Made by a program: the position numbers and the translations under genes. A model generated the notes under the pieces. It searched no databases, was not told the DNA's origin, and saw only the letters and a program-made list of their open reading frames with translations. Positions 1 to 13,225 of a stretch of 64,000 nucleotides of DNA are shown here, piece by piece (the stretch's first letter is position 1; each line of letters starts with the position of its first letter). Origin of the DNA: Eucalyptus grandis (Eukaryota; Streptophyta; Magnoliopsida; Myrtales; Myrtaceae); the NCBI RefSeq assembly GCF_016545825.1, contig NC_052614.1:15952559-16016558 (forward strand). The letters run 5' to 3'.

Positions 1-3000
1 ACGTCTCTGCAAGTATTGTTGGACCTTTCTATTCCATTCGGGCATGGACCATGTCAGGAAACGAGGTACTTATCTAGGGTTTCTTCTTTATCTATCTTTT
101 AAGATATCAAAATGTAGGTCAACTCTTCAATCAGGGTAAGATGCCCCACTGCAAACTAATGAAGTATATACACTACCACCTTTTTCCAACCAAGCCAATC
201 AAGAGCTGAGAGAGTCTTCGTCTCTTGCTTAGTGTGATCAAGTCTATAGTATCCACGAGTGCATGTGTGCGACACTTCGCATGTATATGTGTGAATCATA
301 TATACGCACGGGATATATCTATATACCTCGATGAACATCTTGAGTAATATGTAGGAGTTACTTAGCTTTAAATTTGGCTGAAGAGAATGTGCATGTCAAG
401 AGCTATCGATATTCTCTCGGTAAAGACTTTCAAGGGTCATCTCAACTCTCATGCTCACTCTTACATACATAATATAGACCATATACATGTCAATATGAAC
501 ATATATATTTTGAATTTTCCATTCTACAACTAAAGAGTTTGCCATGTAGTTACTCCAGAGGAACTTGTAGTTACAAACCGGCAGGCCACTTTAGCACGAC
601 CGCGACAGATTCGGGTAGCGACAACTCAAGGACGTGTTACGTTTCCTTGGAAACTGAAAAGTGAATTGTTAGGAATGGTCCATCCGATGCCATGTTCCTA
701 TCTTAAGATGATTTGGACCAGTTTCTGGTCCCTCCATTCACCTCCATTAAGAACGGACTGTGTCAGTTAACTAACTATGAAGACATGGCCTGTGAGATTC
801 AATGTAGCAGACATGTTGATATTTATTAAATAAAGAAAAGGAAGGAAAAGAAAAGAAATAAAACAAACACTCGAGAGAGATTTAGATTTGGCTGTATGTG
901 GTGTGGAAATCGTATATAAATTCCCTTTTCTGATCATAGATTTGAAGCATCATCTCTCCCCATCGATGCCAGCTTCCCATTCATCATTTAGCACACATAC
1001 AGCTATTTCTTCATGTTATGTTAACCTATTTAACTTAGAAATAAATATAATTCACACCGCCAAAATGTTATATTATATATGAGACTATGGTGAATATAAT
1101 CACAACAGAGAAACGTGTTGAAAAGAATGGTTGCTGTTATAGGATTCATTATAAACATCGTTGTTTCTTGAGATATTATTTACCTTAATTTGATTGAACA
1201 AACAATGGGATTGATTGCTCTTCTAAACATTGTGTAAACTAGTTAAATTTATTTTCAATCCGAATGTTCCATTCTTCTTGCCTTTCTGCAATGGAAAAAA
1301 AAAAGAAGCTTTTATTTCTTCTTTGCCTTTTACAATGAAAAAAGAAAGCACTAAAGAGCTTCCTTTCTACAAGAATTGGGACCTCTAAATCAAATGGGAT
1401 AACTGTACAAGGTCCAATTACCTCTAAATCCGCTGTCGTCGGAAATTTGGGCAGCTCTTTCACAACCTAGTTCGTCCTAGACTGGCACGCAGCGAGCGGC
1501 GCAACGACGGTGATAGAGGTCCAGTGTTCCCGGCAAAGCAGAGATGGACCGAAGGTGGTAGCGGGTGGGGAGAGTGTAGGCTTAATGTATTTTTCTCTAG
1601 AAGAGAGGGTGATTCCGTCGTTTTAGGGTAATTGCGCAGTTACCCCCTAAGTTTAGAGGATCTAAGTTCCTTCTCTAATTATACAGTGATTTTATTTTAC
1701 ACTGAATTTTAAAATCACACAAACTAGCTACTTGGATGTATACCTTTCTGCATTTTTTTGAAAGTTGTTTGTGAAAGCAGAATAAACTGAGATCAAATAC
1801 GTTTGAGTCTAAGTTCAAATGTGACATGCATATGATAGCTAATCAAACTTTTATACATGCAACAATAGATTATGGTAAAATCATAGACAAACCACATACA
1901 AAAACACTAACATTTCCCAAGGCACGAAATGTTCTTTTGGAAGGAAAAGAAGGTGACTGCAATCCACCATGCAAGGCATCTTTTATTTAAACGAACATGT
2001 CTCCCATCTTTTTATGGGATTTGGGGGCTTCGGTATGTGTAGTATTTAGTGAGCAGTGTCATTGAGAGGAGTAACCAACCTCTCCTTTATAGCACTAGCT
2101 TTTTGGGATCTTCTCATGCTCTTATTATTACTACTGTGGATCGTTTTGCTTATTTAAATAATTCGTTTGCCTTGATGGTCCCCAGGAGGAAGCATGTGGC
2201 TGGGGTAATTCCCCCTCCCTTTTGATCCTTGTGGGTTTAACTGTGTTCTCTTGCTTTTGTTAAAGGAATCCAAGCATGCCCACGAAGCCCATGTGATGGA
2301 AGATCTCATCTATAATTACAGTATGAGCACATTTGCTGATTTCTTGATTATCTTTCTTCACTTTTGGAGTCCCATGGCATTGTTTTGGTTAGGGTTTTGA
2401 GGTGGGTTTTTCTTCTTCTTTTTCCTTTTCCTTTCCTTCTTTATGCATGATCTCTTCGGAGAGAGGGGGACAAATCCTGGTGCACTGATGGAGATGATTG
2501 TTCTGGGTGTGTTCATTCCTTTTTATTTCTTGATGAACGTGCTAAGGTGAACCCATGAACCAAAAGAGAAAGCTCATAATTATTATGCTAATCTTGGAGT
2601 TCTGGCATTCCTGGTTATTAATAATTGAATCAAGGGTTTCTCACATAATTAAGGGCATCAGAAGGAGCATGATTTACCTCTCAGGACCACCTCAAATTCC
2701 ATATAACAAAGCAGTATTTTTTAAAAGCCCTTACCGTGATTAAACTATGATATAATGCACTTCTCCATAATAAACAAGATCCATGTCCTCATCTTATAGT
2801 CTATAGTTTAGTAATATATTTGCTGTGCAAACAGAGGATTTTCTTCGTTTGTGCTTTGTCTTGAGCAAAGCCTCCTCATTAACATCCATGCAATGTCCCC
2901 CCAAGGTCAGTAAACGACAAAAATCAACATTCCAATGTATTCGAGATTTAAAAAGAGAGAAGGCACCTTTAAGTAAGATAATAACGAGGAAGGAAGATGA

Positions 3001-6000
3001 GGCTTATTGTGTAAAGCAAAATATGCATACCTAATTCCTTTTATTCATGCTTCTCTCTATCTGCAAAGAGAAAGGGATATAAAAACATGTGAGTATCAAG
3101 AGAGATTCTAAAAAGTAGCCTTTAAAATCCCACTCAAGAACCAAGCAACTGTCTTGGGGAATTTAAAGATTTTGCCAATCATGCAAGGTTGAGCTACAGA
3201 CTAGCAATGTTAGTTGCAGAAATGAGATATGAAGGTTCTACCCACTATTAGGGAAAATTATCAGAAATTTTAACAAAAAACAATCAGTTCTATTTTGCTT
3301 CATTTTAAAAAAAATATTATGTGAATTTCACATAATCTTTCACAACTCGATTAGAAGCCTTACTTAGTAATTAGTACCCGGTACTTGACACAAAGGTGAG
3401 GTCGGGTTGGGAAACTCGCTAAGCCCGACTAGGGCCAATAGATCTTGGTGGTGGCCAGCTCACAAAATTTGGCTTAATTAAAGCATGAAGCCATATGGTT
3501 GGAAGGAGAGTCGCTTATATAGTATAAATGCAGTCATATTTAATCATAAAATGTCCCCAATAGCAGCACAAACGCCAAAGAGATTGAGCTGGCTAATTGT
3601 CTGTCCTTGATTAATGCTACCTTGTCGGGGTGTCATAGAACAATGTCCAAGGACTCACCTTTTCTCTATTTTTTATTTTATTTTAAAAAACCATTTTTTT
3701 TAAATTTATGTATGATTGGCCATTTCATGCTCAAATGAGTGAGCCATCTTCATTGTTTGCATTGGCCAAATGGCTCTTCTCTCTTGTCTCTGTACACATC
3801 TCAGTGTTGTTCAGTCCCTCTGATCCTTTATCTGCCCATGTCATTTCTTTCAATGAGATCTTAGATTGATCATTCAACTTTTACGATGACAAACTATCAA
3901 TTTTGACAGATGTGTTCTTCATTGCTTCATCATCCTCTCAGTGCATCACAGATACTTGGAGTGAACCCTGCATTTTTTCCCTTTATTTTCTCCAAATGAC
4001 AAGACAGCAGAATCAACCCCCTGCATAAATTACATTAGTGTCCCCGGTATTTCTAAGGAAAGAGAGTGTACTTATCTGCCTGTCCAGCTATTGACATATA
4101 AAATTTGTGTGCTAATCTAGAAACACATTCAAGCCAAAGTAGTAATTAGCGCATCTATGTTGACAATGTAGAATTTAGATGGGGAAGATTGATTGCTCCG
4201 CCATCATGTGTACAGTGACCAAATAGGAAGAAAAGGTGGGCAAACATTCTCTCATCGAAGAAAGGCTCTCTTGATCAATATAAGCAAAAGATATCAATGT
4301 TGCACCAAGCTTTTCATCCCAGATTACATTACATGCTAAAAAATGCAGGAACTTTTTGTCCACATGAAGACAACACTAGCAATCTAGCATTTGCCCCCTC
4401 AATCTCCTTTCCATTAGGAATTGAAATTCTGGAGAAAAGTGGACCTAAATTGAAGATCATAAAGACTAGGAGCGATAAGAACAACCCAACTCTCTCTCTC
4501 TCTCTCCTATGAAAGAGGCAAGATCACATGGCAGCATCAATCATGAAAAGATGCTAATGAGACGGGGCTGGGGGGATTTGGTGGAGCCACATAAATGCAC
4601 CAAATTCATTCGTAGGCTTCCCATCCATCAGTCTCACTTTGGGTGATAAAAGAGAGAGACACCATTCCAAATCATCAACCCCCATTTATTTATTTTATTA
4701 TATATAACAAAAACAAACAAACAAAGGGAAAATCTCAGATGAATTCACAGTTTAAGTTGTCTCAATACATTAAATATTTATGCTGTACAGTATACACTGT
4801 AACTAGGAATGACACCAAGGTGGGGTTTGTTGGTCATTCCAGAGACAACGGCACCTGTGCAGTCTTCTCCTCTTTATGGTCTCACAAAAAGTTCTTGGAA
4901 AATTGCCTTTTGAAAAAGGATGGCAGAAAAACAAACCCAGATTGATCTTTAACAAAATAGTTATATATATATGCGACAAGATGAAAATACAAAGAACAAC
5001 ACTTGAACAGTATTTTGATAATAAGAGAGTATATGTCTTCATGTGCTCCTATATCCCACTGGTCTTTTTATTTTTATTCTGAACCCAAACTTAGGTAAGC
5101 GCATGTCAGTACAGCAAGGTGACAACCATACTCAGAACATATTAAATTGGCTCTTTGACATCGCAAGGTTGAAGAACAGCTCAATCGTTACTGTTTCTGT
5201 TTGCGTATGGTTGTGATTACCAGATAAACAGGATGCTTTTCGCAAGAAGTTGCGCCGAAAAACAGTTGAAATAGACGACTTGTTAGTTTATTTGGTCCAA
5301 CTCGCATTAACAGTAATGAGTCAAAATTCTACAGTCTTAACGGTAGCTCTCTGATTACAACAGATGAGCAGTTGAAATTGAACTCCATCTAGAGCAACCA
5401 AGTCATCATCATATATGGAATCAACTAAGGAGGCGTCTTGACCAAAATAAACGACAATTGGTTGGTAATTTGCTGCTTTTTGTTGCCAGATATTTCCCCA
5501 GAAAAAAAAGAAAAAAAAAGAAGCTAGCAAAGTCGTACTTTTTTCTCGTGGTTAGTCGAACTGATAAGGGTATTCCACATTCGATCTTAAGAGAATTTGA
5601 GCAAGAACATTAGATCCTTCTTTGGCACACTACTGTATTAAACTTCCAGAAGTTGCTGCTCATGCCCCTTCATTTTCAGGGACTTAGGTCCCCGGATGTT
5701 ATGGATCCTCCCCCTGTAGTCATTGGGCCTAGACTCTAAAGGCCCAGTTAAAAAAATATCAGTTAAGTTCTCTTACCTTCTCTTTTGTTTTTTTTGGGCC
5801 AGTCTTTTTCCTTCTCTTTAATGGCCGACTTTGGATGTTTTCCTCAATCAAGAACTTATGTCAATCTTTCTTTGGTCTTTGACTACAGTGCTGTCTATTT
5901 GGTGGCTTCCGATGAGGACTTGAATGTGCATCTCAGGAAGTACAGATCTGATATTGAATTTTGCTTCATCATGGAATAGTCTGTTATAGCCAAGTCACGT

Positions 6001-6640
6001 AAAAGCAATTTCTCATGAATTTCTGTATGTGGTCTACCTTCGAAAGATCGAGATAATTGATGGATTTACTAAGTATGATTTGCAAAAACCAATTTATGAC
6101 GAGCTCCATTGCTGTTGAAAGATCTAAACTGGCAGATCACATACCGAATGAGTTTATTTTGTATGACAAGCTCCAAAGGAATATGTGGTTGTCCAATGAA
6201 AGCCTCACTCTTTAAACTGAAGAAGAGATACATTTAGTAGAAATGCATTTGATTACACTATTAGTGAGATGCTGAACATGACATGCGTTTAGATGACTGA
6301 TTGGCTTTGTAATGAACACGACTCCACAAGATTCAGAATGAGTCAATTGACTTGCTTCACACTAACTGGAGGCTGAGACATCATCTTGCCTTCTCATCTT
6401 CTCGTCTAGACTAAAAAGAGCTGCAGTGGAATTTAGTCGAATGGGAACTATGTTGCTTCTGCAGCTTCTTCCTGTTTCAAACCTTAAGTGTATACCAAAC
6501 ACAAATACACCATAGCTCTAGATGTCTCGTAAATCTGATTGCCAAGTGCTTATGAACAAGGATACATCGATCAAAGCTAAGATTCTGCTATGCGGTTCTT
6601 AAGCACACCTGAAAGGTAATGTGACTTGGCACATCAGAAG
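1..6640. other. intergenic region, no gene recognised
   Basis: About 6.6 kb of AT-rich sequence with only short open frames on both strands. None has a recognisable domain, a run of conserved splice sites or a plausible partner exon. It holds simple repeats such as a CT run near 4488-4507 and several A/T runs. It may contain the distal 3' region of the Agenet-ENT gene on its right side. I looked for the conserved plant miRNA sequences that I know and saw none. Confidence 0.6.
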
Positions 6641-6924
6641 GGTCAACAGACTACAGTATTCATATGACTAAGTTTCCAAGCAATAGAAAGAACAGCCGAT
6701 GATGAATATTGCAAAGCACAAAGCTTATCTTTGAAGTCTAATGTTAAGAAGTCCTCGTATGAACATTTGAAACTAGAGTTTGCAAAATAAAACTGAAAGC
6801 AATCAGGCAAAACGTCAGATCCTGTTTTCCAGCAACTGCTCAAAGGTAAATGAAAAGGAATCAATCTATGAATCTAAGTTTAAATGAAGAAAGAAGCCAT
6901 ATTGTTGTGCTTTCTTCAACTAAA

Positions 6925-8625
6925 CTAGATGCTATGATCTGTAGAAACTAATTTTTTCAACTCCGTCAAATGTTCATCATTTGATATATGGAGTGAAATA
7001 CGAAGGTTAGTCACCAGCGCTTCCTGCTCCCAACTCAAAGGTCCCGATGCGTGCAATGCCTCCATTGTGCAACGGTAAGCTTGCAACTCCAACTTGTGTA
7101 TTTCATCTTCCAAGTTTTCTTTTGGCAAAGGGAGATTACTGCCTCCCTCATGTTCCCCATGACAAGTGGATTGAGCATCACCGATACAAGCGCTAACAAA
7201 TTCAACAGGAGAAGCAGAGATGTCATGAGGACATATGTGACTATCATTTCCACTGATGCTACAACTACCGACTGAGCATTCTTCGTTATTGTTGTGACTG
7301 GATTCTGCACGGGATGCAAAAGCACAACCATCTGCATCGGTCAATTTAATCCTCTTCGCATCCACTTCAGTAAATCCATTTATTCTTCTCCTGAAAGAAG
7401 GCTTTAAGGTTTCCTGATCCAATGTGTCTCTTCGGATGGCAGCCGCATCAACTTGCTTCAATAGTGTAGGTGTCTTTGCAGCGGTTACATTGGGGAATCT
7501 TCCTTCTTTATCATTAACTTTACAACTCCTGAAAGCTTCAGAAGTTGCTTCTGGTACAATTGAGCCATTCAACCATGGTCTTTTCATAGATATATGTCTA
7601 TTGACACAATAATCCTGCCAATTTTCGCCGTTCTCAGCTGTGGATAGATTATTTTTCTGAGACAGCTTCCGCGTTGCATGTTCCTTTTTACCTGGGAGGT
7701 TAGGATTCTTGTCACACCTCAACAATGGCATTTCCTTACATTTTCCTTCACGGAAAATTGCAGAATCCTGAATACAGAAACAATGTCAGAAAGTGAGACA
7801 AAAACAAATGCAAAGCAAGGGTTCACATCTCTAATTCAAAACTGGTTTGCATTGTCCCACCGGTGATAAATAAACAAGTGTTCACATCTCTAATTCAAAC
7901 CGGTTTGCATTGTCCCATTTGTAGTAAACACGCAACAATATTAACATAATGACTAGCTTATGGCAGGATTCTAATTAACTGCAGACAGTCCATATGACTT
8001 CTTTCATCCGTTTACTAGAATAAAGAAACTTCAGGTATTCTATATAGAGATGCTCATAGATCTTGTTAACTACCAAAAACATGAACATGACGGGAAAACC
8101 AACTGAACCAAGTGCAGCACATGCAAGCAATTGAAAGTTTCACACAGATACCTATGCAGATCAAAAGAAGATATCGTGTAATTAAACATAAGCGAACCTT
8201 CAATGGTTTACCTGTCTGATTAAAGTCCATGTACCATGTTGCCAAGACTGTCTTGCCCGAATGTCAGAACTCGTAACTCTTAACTGCTCAGAGGCTCCCA
8301 GCAACCTAACCAGATAGTAGTTTTTTCCCAAAGCCCTTAATACTGTAGCCACTTTCCAAGAGAAACTATCGAACACCTCAACAACATCACCGGGAACCCA
8401 ATTGCTGGAAATATCTAGCAAAGGTGGGCAAGGCCTGATGGCCTTACTTGATACCCTCTCCAGAGTATTTTTTACTGCGGCACCCTTGTAATTATAATAC
8501 CGGACCATGTAGTTGCAGCCATTGCCAGATATTATCTCTGCACTTCGCCAGGAGCCAGATGGAAGCTCTTTTATGTTCAGTACCTCAACTCTAGTGCCCT
8601 TCTTATATCCCATCTTGACCACCAT
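6925..8625 (-). CDS. Agenet (Tudor-like) and ENT domain protein
   Basis: Two coding exons on the minus strand, 8625-8212 and 7767-6925, joined in phase 0 by a GT-AG intron, give about 418 residues. The N-terminal 138 residues hold two Agenet/Tudor-like repeats (about 9-66 and 76-130), with basic and aromatic residues typical of the fold, as in WRSAEIISGNG and WVPGDVVEVF. The last 60 residues (about 357-418) match an ENT domain (DEIHKLELQAYRCTMEALH). The middle is low complexity and poorly conserved. Agenet and ENT domains in plants are known from chromatin-reading proteins such as the EMSY-like family; here the order is reversed, with Agenet first, as in plant Tudor-like proteins. A nuclear, histone-reading role is inferred. 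The start could also be the Met at residue 5. A non-coding leader appears to lie upstream to about 9840. Confidence 0.88.
7821..7932. repeat. 59-bp tandem duplication in the Agenet-ENT intron
   Basis: Two adjacent copies beginning GTTCACATCTCTAATTC start at 7821 and 7880. They are nearly identical over about 45 bases and lie inside the single coding intron. This looks like recent replication slippage or unequal exchange. Confidence 0.85.
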
Positions 8626-9840
8626 AATTTTAGCCTACCATCCGTCAGATGCCATGCCCAAGAAGCTAGTGTTGACTAACATAAGAATCAAAATAGAAGA
8701 GATGACGAACATCAGCTTCGCACTCTTAAGGACATGAATTCATAGGGAAGTAGAGCTTAAGAAAAGCATGCATCTCATAAAACTAAAAGCATTAATTCAC
8801 AAGAAAATGTAATGTTTCAAACTCCAAGAACAGAAGGCATCAAAAGAGCAACAAGATTAAAGACACATGACATTAAGAGGACCTATCCAGAGAGTCCCCT
8901 CAAGGAAAGGACACAGACGCTAAAATTGCTACCATCAAGATAAGATCAAATCAGAAGAAAAACAAAGACTTGCAATGCATAAAACTGTACCAGGACAGAA
9001 AGACTGGATGTAACACCAAATAATTGAGACTGACAAAGTCCAGGCAATGTCTCTGCTTCACCCATAAAAAATTTCCTTTGCCCGAAGATCAAACAGAGCA
9101 TCTAAACGGAAAAACTCACAACAAACATCTCCATGTAACCGTGAAAAGGACAAGAAACTTTTACATATCCAAGCAAAGAAATTTCAATTAGCAGAATATT
9201 TTCTCAGAGCCCCCGTTTGGTTGGAATCCAATCCAAGAGAGAGAATCCCACTTTGTAAAATTTATGACTTTGCAGATGTTGGGAAAGAGAAACAACTCAA
9301 TCGAGCAAAATACGACTGCTGCGCTTGATGGGCCTGTATAGCAATCAAAATGCCAACGAAGAAATTATTCAAGTCATGATCATAACTCCATTGTTTCCCT
9401 CTGCTGTCACAGCAACGAAACCAGAGTCAAAGAAATTTGGGCAAATCCTCAAATCCTCAAATCCTCAACTTTCACGTCAAAGGATTGAACTTTAAGCAAT
9501 AAAACGCGGAAACAGACAGAAAAAAGACATTGATGAGGAGCCTCGGAGACACGGCCAGGAGATCAAACGAAAAGGCAATGAACCCTCAAGATGATATGGT
9601 TGAAGAACTGCAAGATGGGTGGAATTTGACTGACCTTCTCTTTCCCCTCCGATGCTGAAGGTGAAGCTGTGCAGGAAACTTCTTGATGCTGCTCAAATGT
9701 TGGGGGCTTTTTGTATGAATGTTTTGATGTGATGATGGGAAAGAGTTCTCACTGTTGGTGGGGATTGTCTTTGTTCTCCTTTTCACATAGGCACATAAAG
9801 ATTGCCCCCCAAAACAAGCTGCAGTTGGAGGCCATTTTGT
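8626..9840 (-). promoter_or_regulatory. probable spliced 5' leader and promoter of the Agenet-ENT gene
   Basis: No coding exon is recognised here. A good donor on the minus strand (AAG followed by GTCAGT, at 9635/9634) suggests a leader exon of about 9635-9840 spliced to the coding exon that starts near 8630. The acceptor is not clear by eye. The 66-codon open frame at 9586-9786 overlaps this leader and has no conserved features, so it is treated as non-coding. Confidence 0.4.
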
Positions 9841-10030
9841 CCCTAAAGGTGAAAATATAGGTTTCCTGGGACATGGGTAATTTGTTTTAGAGAAGGATTT
9901 GGTAGCATGAGATATAAAAATTAAGGCATTGAAATTCTTATTGTTCTTCTACATGATTTGGAATCTTCATTTTTGGAATATTGGTTATTTTGTTAAGTAT
10001 GATCTGCGATAGCGTCACCACGTAAACATT

Positions 10031-10186
10031 GACTAGACTAGCGAGGATTATACGGCATTTTATTAATCAAGCGTTTGATATGGACTAAACTAGCGAGAAT
10101 TATACGGCATTTTATTAACCAAGCGCTTGATATGGACTAGACTAGCAAGAATTATACGGCATTTTATTAACCGAGCGCTTGATATG
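10031..10186. repeat. three tandem copies of a 52-bp unit
   Basis: Exactly three head-to-tail 52-bp units (10031-10082, 10083-10134, 10135-10186), each starting GACTAGACTAGC or GACTAAACTAGC and ending GCTTGATATG or GTTTGATATG. They differ by only a few substitutions. There is no spacer structure, so this is a minisatellite. Confidence 0.95.
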
Positions 10187-10744
10187 GATAAGAAAAAAAA
10201 AAGGAAAACAAAAAAATTCCGAAAAAAATACCGGACCGTAACCATTGGGAAGAGAGGGCTGGGATGGGGAAGGGTGGCCGCATTGCTGCATCATCAAGGT
10301 GTAGCGAGGACAAGGACTGCCCCGTGCTTGCCGATCTATGGCAACCACCCTACAACCATTGTTACCTCCGTTCATGTGGGAGTGTTTGGTTCAGCGTTCT
10401 CGGGAATCACATGAACTCCACAAGGGTTGTTCGAACATGCAGTTTGAGGACTCAATTGCATAAAAAGATTTTCAATGACTTGATTTGACAATTTACAAAA
10501 AATTTTAGGGAACCTCTTGTACTTTTATCTCAAAATGAAATTGTTACCGATATTTTGAATTATGAAATAATGTCATGGATAATTTCTCAATTTTTATTCA
10601 TTTTTAAGTCCTCAGGGAATTTCTTTATATTTCATTTAGTCCCTAAATTTTTTATTTTTCGCTTGATGTAATTCTTCAGTTAAGTGAACCGTCGTGTCAC
10701 ATGTTCTTCGGTTGATTTGTTGTGCCAACTAGTAAAGGTAAGGG

Positions 10745-11125
10745 AAAAACTCACAAAACATCTCAAACTATGTCACCGTGACACTTTTATCTTGAACTTT
10801 TTTGTGACATCAAAAACTCCTAATTATATCTCATTTGACACATCTACACTAACCCAAAACTTGAACTTACGCGACATATTTACCCCTTCATCAAGGTCTA
10901 ATCAAATGATTTTTCAGTCAAAATAATTACCGTTTTTACTTCACTTAAGTAACATGAGCATCATGTTAGCAACTTTTGCAATGAAGGCAAATTTTTAACA
11001 AGCCTCATTGACCGAATTTTAACATGGCATAAATATATTACATATGTACAAATTTGGGATTTAAGATAAATGTGTCATGGTGAAAATAATTTCATATTTT
11101 TGATACTTTTAGTTTATAGGTAAAA
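10745..11125. mobile_element. possible decayed inverted-repeat (MITE-like) element
   Basis: The left arm (about 10765-10800, containing CCGTGACACTTTTATCTTGA) is similar to the reverse complement of the right arm (about 11060-11095, which reads CCATGACACATTTATCTTAA on the minus strand). The arms are diverged and the ends and target site duplication are not clear, so the class is not assigned. Confidence 0.4.
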
Positions 11126-12899
11126 ATTAATAGTTTTAGGGTTTTGCAAAGATAAAAGGGACAAAAGAAAGAAAAAAGAGAGGAGGAAGCGCTTCTCTCG
11201 CAAATGCGATCTTTCTTAGCTATTCCCTCTCCCTCACCTTTTCTTTTTCCCTTGTTACCACGAAATTGATCATTTCTTAAGACAAATATATTTATGTATT
11301 ATGGCGAAGAATCTTTGTAGAAGTCAAAAAGCCTCTTCCCTTGCCACTTTCCTTAATTGGCAGCCTACCATAGTGAAGCCCAAAAATTAAAAGTAAAATA
11401 AAAATAAAAATCATTGATACTATGTCAAACCGACCCAGCATAACTACCGGATTACTCATTTAAAGGAAATTCTTGAGGCATCTCTTTTCCAATCAAGAAT
11501 AAGGACAAACATTAACGTGTGGAGCCCGAAAAATATTTTTTTAATTAATTATACGGTTGACATGATATAACGAATGAAATGCTTTAAACAATTTTTGTAT
11601 TTTAGAACATTTAATTTCCCTTTAATATTAGTCAGGTGCTCGCTACTTAGGGCTGAGATGGTGCAAGATCTAGTGAGAAAGGTAGGCTAATTGCAAGGCG
11701 AAATAAGGAAGTCCTAACGTTAAATAAGAAATCGATTTTATGACCCCTCGTTCCAAAATATTGAAACTATAAATCGAACTTGTCAGCTCCTAAACCGAGC
11801 CGATCCTAGGTGGGTTTCCGATTTGAGCTAGGCTCGGTGCTCACCCCTATCTCTACTCCTTAGCATCCCAAAGTCCGTCGTCCTTGCCACACATTTTAGT
11901 AACACATGAGTAAAATTTCCATGGAAAAGTGTTTCCATTTATTTAAAGATCCCGTATATTTTGTTACAAATTAGTGAAGTAAACAGCTTTTCGCACGCGA
12001 AGTCAAAAGAAACGTGCAATTGGGTTTACAAAAAGAAGGAAAAGAAAACTTGGAATTCCTATACATGGATCAGATAGGTCCACGACTGGTCCCTTGAAAA
12101 AGTCCTTTTATTTTTTTTTTTTCATTTTTTTTTTCGTTTGACCAAGAACCATTCAACACGGGCGCTATTAAATTATTGTTACACAAACATTGGAAGATTA
12201 GGACGACTGATATGGTCATTAACGAAACTCAATTTGGAACTCTCTTCGTTACATAATTTTAGATGTTTTGAGGTGTCGGATTCATTAGGGATTAGTAAAG
12301 AATATTACTTGCGTATGTGCTTGGACGACTCTCCCGAATGTTGCTTCGAGGGTTCTCTAAAGATCAAAGTTTTCTGGGAAAGATCTAACTTTCAGCTGGT
12401 CATCCAAAGCAGAGAAGAAGAAAAGGTGGGGCTTCCGCAGTTTCTGGTGTTACTATTTCAAAAGAAATAGGGAGCTTATTCCTAAGATAACTTGGAAAGA
12501 TTGGGCTAAATTTGGAAAGAAAATAAAAGAAAACAAAAGATCATTCTAAGTGTTAGTCTTTTCCACGAAACTATTCTTTTCATTCTTTTTAGGGACGGAT
12601 CTATACTCCCAAATGAAAGTTAGCTAGAGACGCACCCTCACGCGGTGGCTAGATATCGAGCTCGAATTTGGCTGGAGTCGACACCATGGAGAACGCAGCG
12701 AGAAATTCCAACACATAGGGTAGGAAAATATTGAGATATCAAGGCATCAATTGCCTGGTGGCGTCTCAAAGAGTTCATTGTCATGGGTAATTCCACATTC
12801 TTTTTCTTTGCTTTTCCACTATCAAAAGAGTTCGTCTAAATCCATAAATTATCAATCGATAGAGTATTGCTACAAACTTCATAGACCCGCAAAAGAAGA

Positions 12900-13225
12900 G
12901 ATAATCGTCTAAAAGTCTTGAACCTATTATATGACGGTCAATTCGGTCCCGAATCTTTTAATTGTACTAACTTAGTTTCAAATCTTTTGCTAATTTAGTC
13001 ACAAACATTTGAGTCTTGTCAATTTAATTTTAAACCTTTTGAAATTTTGTCAATTTAGTCCTAAATACCTATCATTGGGATAATTGGCCGATATTGACAT
13101 ATCGTCAAAATGTTTGTTACTACTAAATTGGCACAATCGAAATATTTAAAATTAAATTGACAAATCGTCAAAAGATATAGGACTAAATTGGTACAATCGA
13201 AAGATTTAGGATTGAATATATGTTT
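12900..13225. mobile_element. decayed inverted-repeat element
   Basis: An overall inverted repeat: the left arm carries motifs such as AATCTTTTAATTGTACTAA and the right arm, on the minus strand, AATCTTTCGATTGTACCAA. The wording of the arms (repeats of a 'not-a-gene' type, with AATTTAGTCCTAAA and AATTGGCACAAT) resembles the better preserved Mutator-like element at 44.7 kb. No intact target site duplication was seen. Confidence 0.45.

Noticed and set aside
4643..5082. Overlapping frames on both strands near 4.6-5.1 kb
   Set aside because: They contradict each other, lack domains and are close to homopolymer runs.
10031..10186. CRISPR-like array
   Set aside because: Repeats are directly adjacent with no spacers and the DNA is plant nuclear.
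12138..12470. 110-codon plus-strand frame
   Set aside because: No domain, no splice partners and no supporting GC shift; likely chance.
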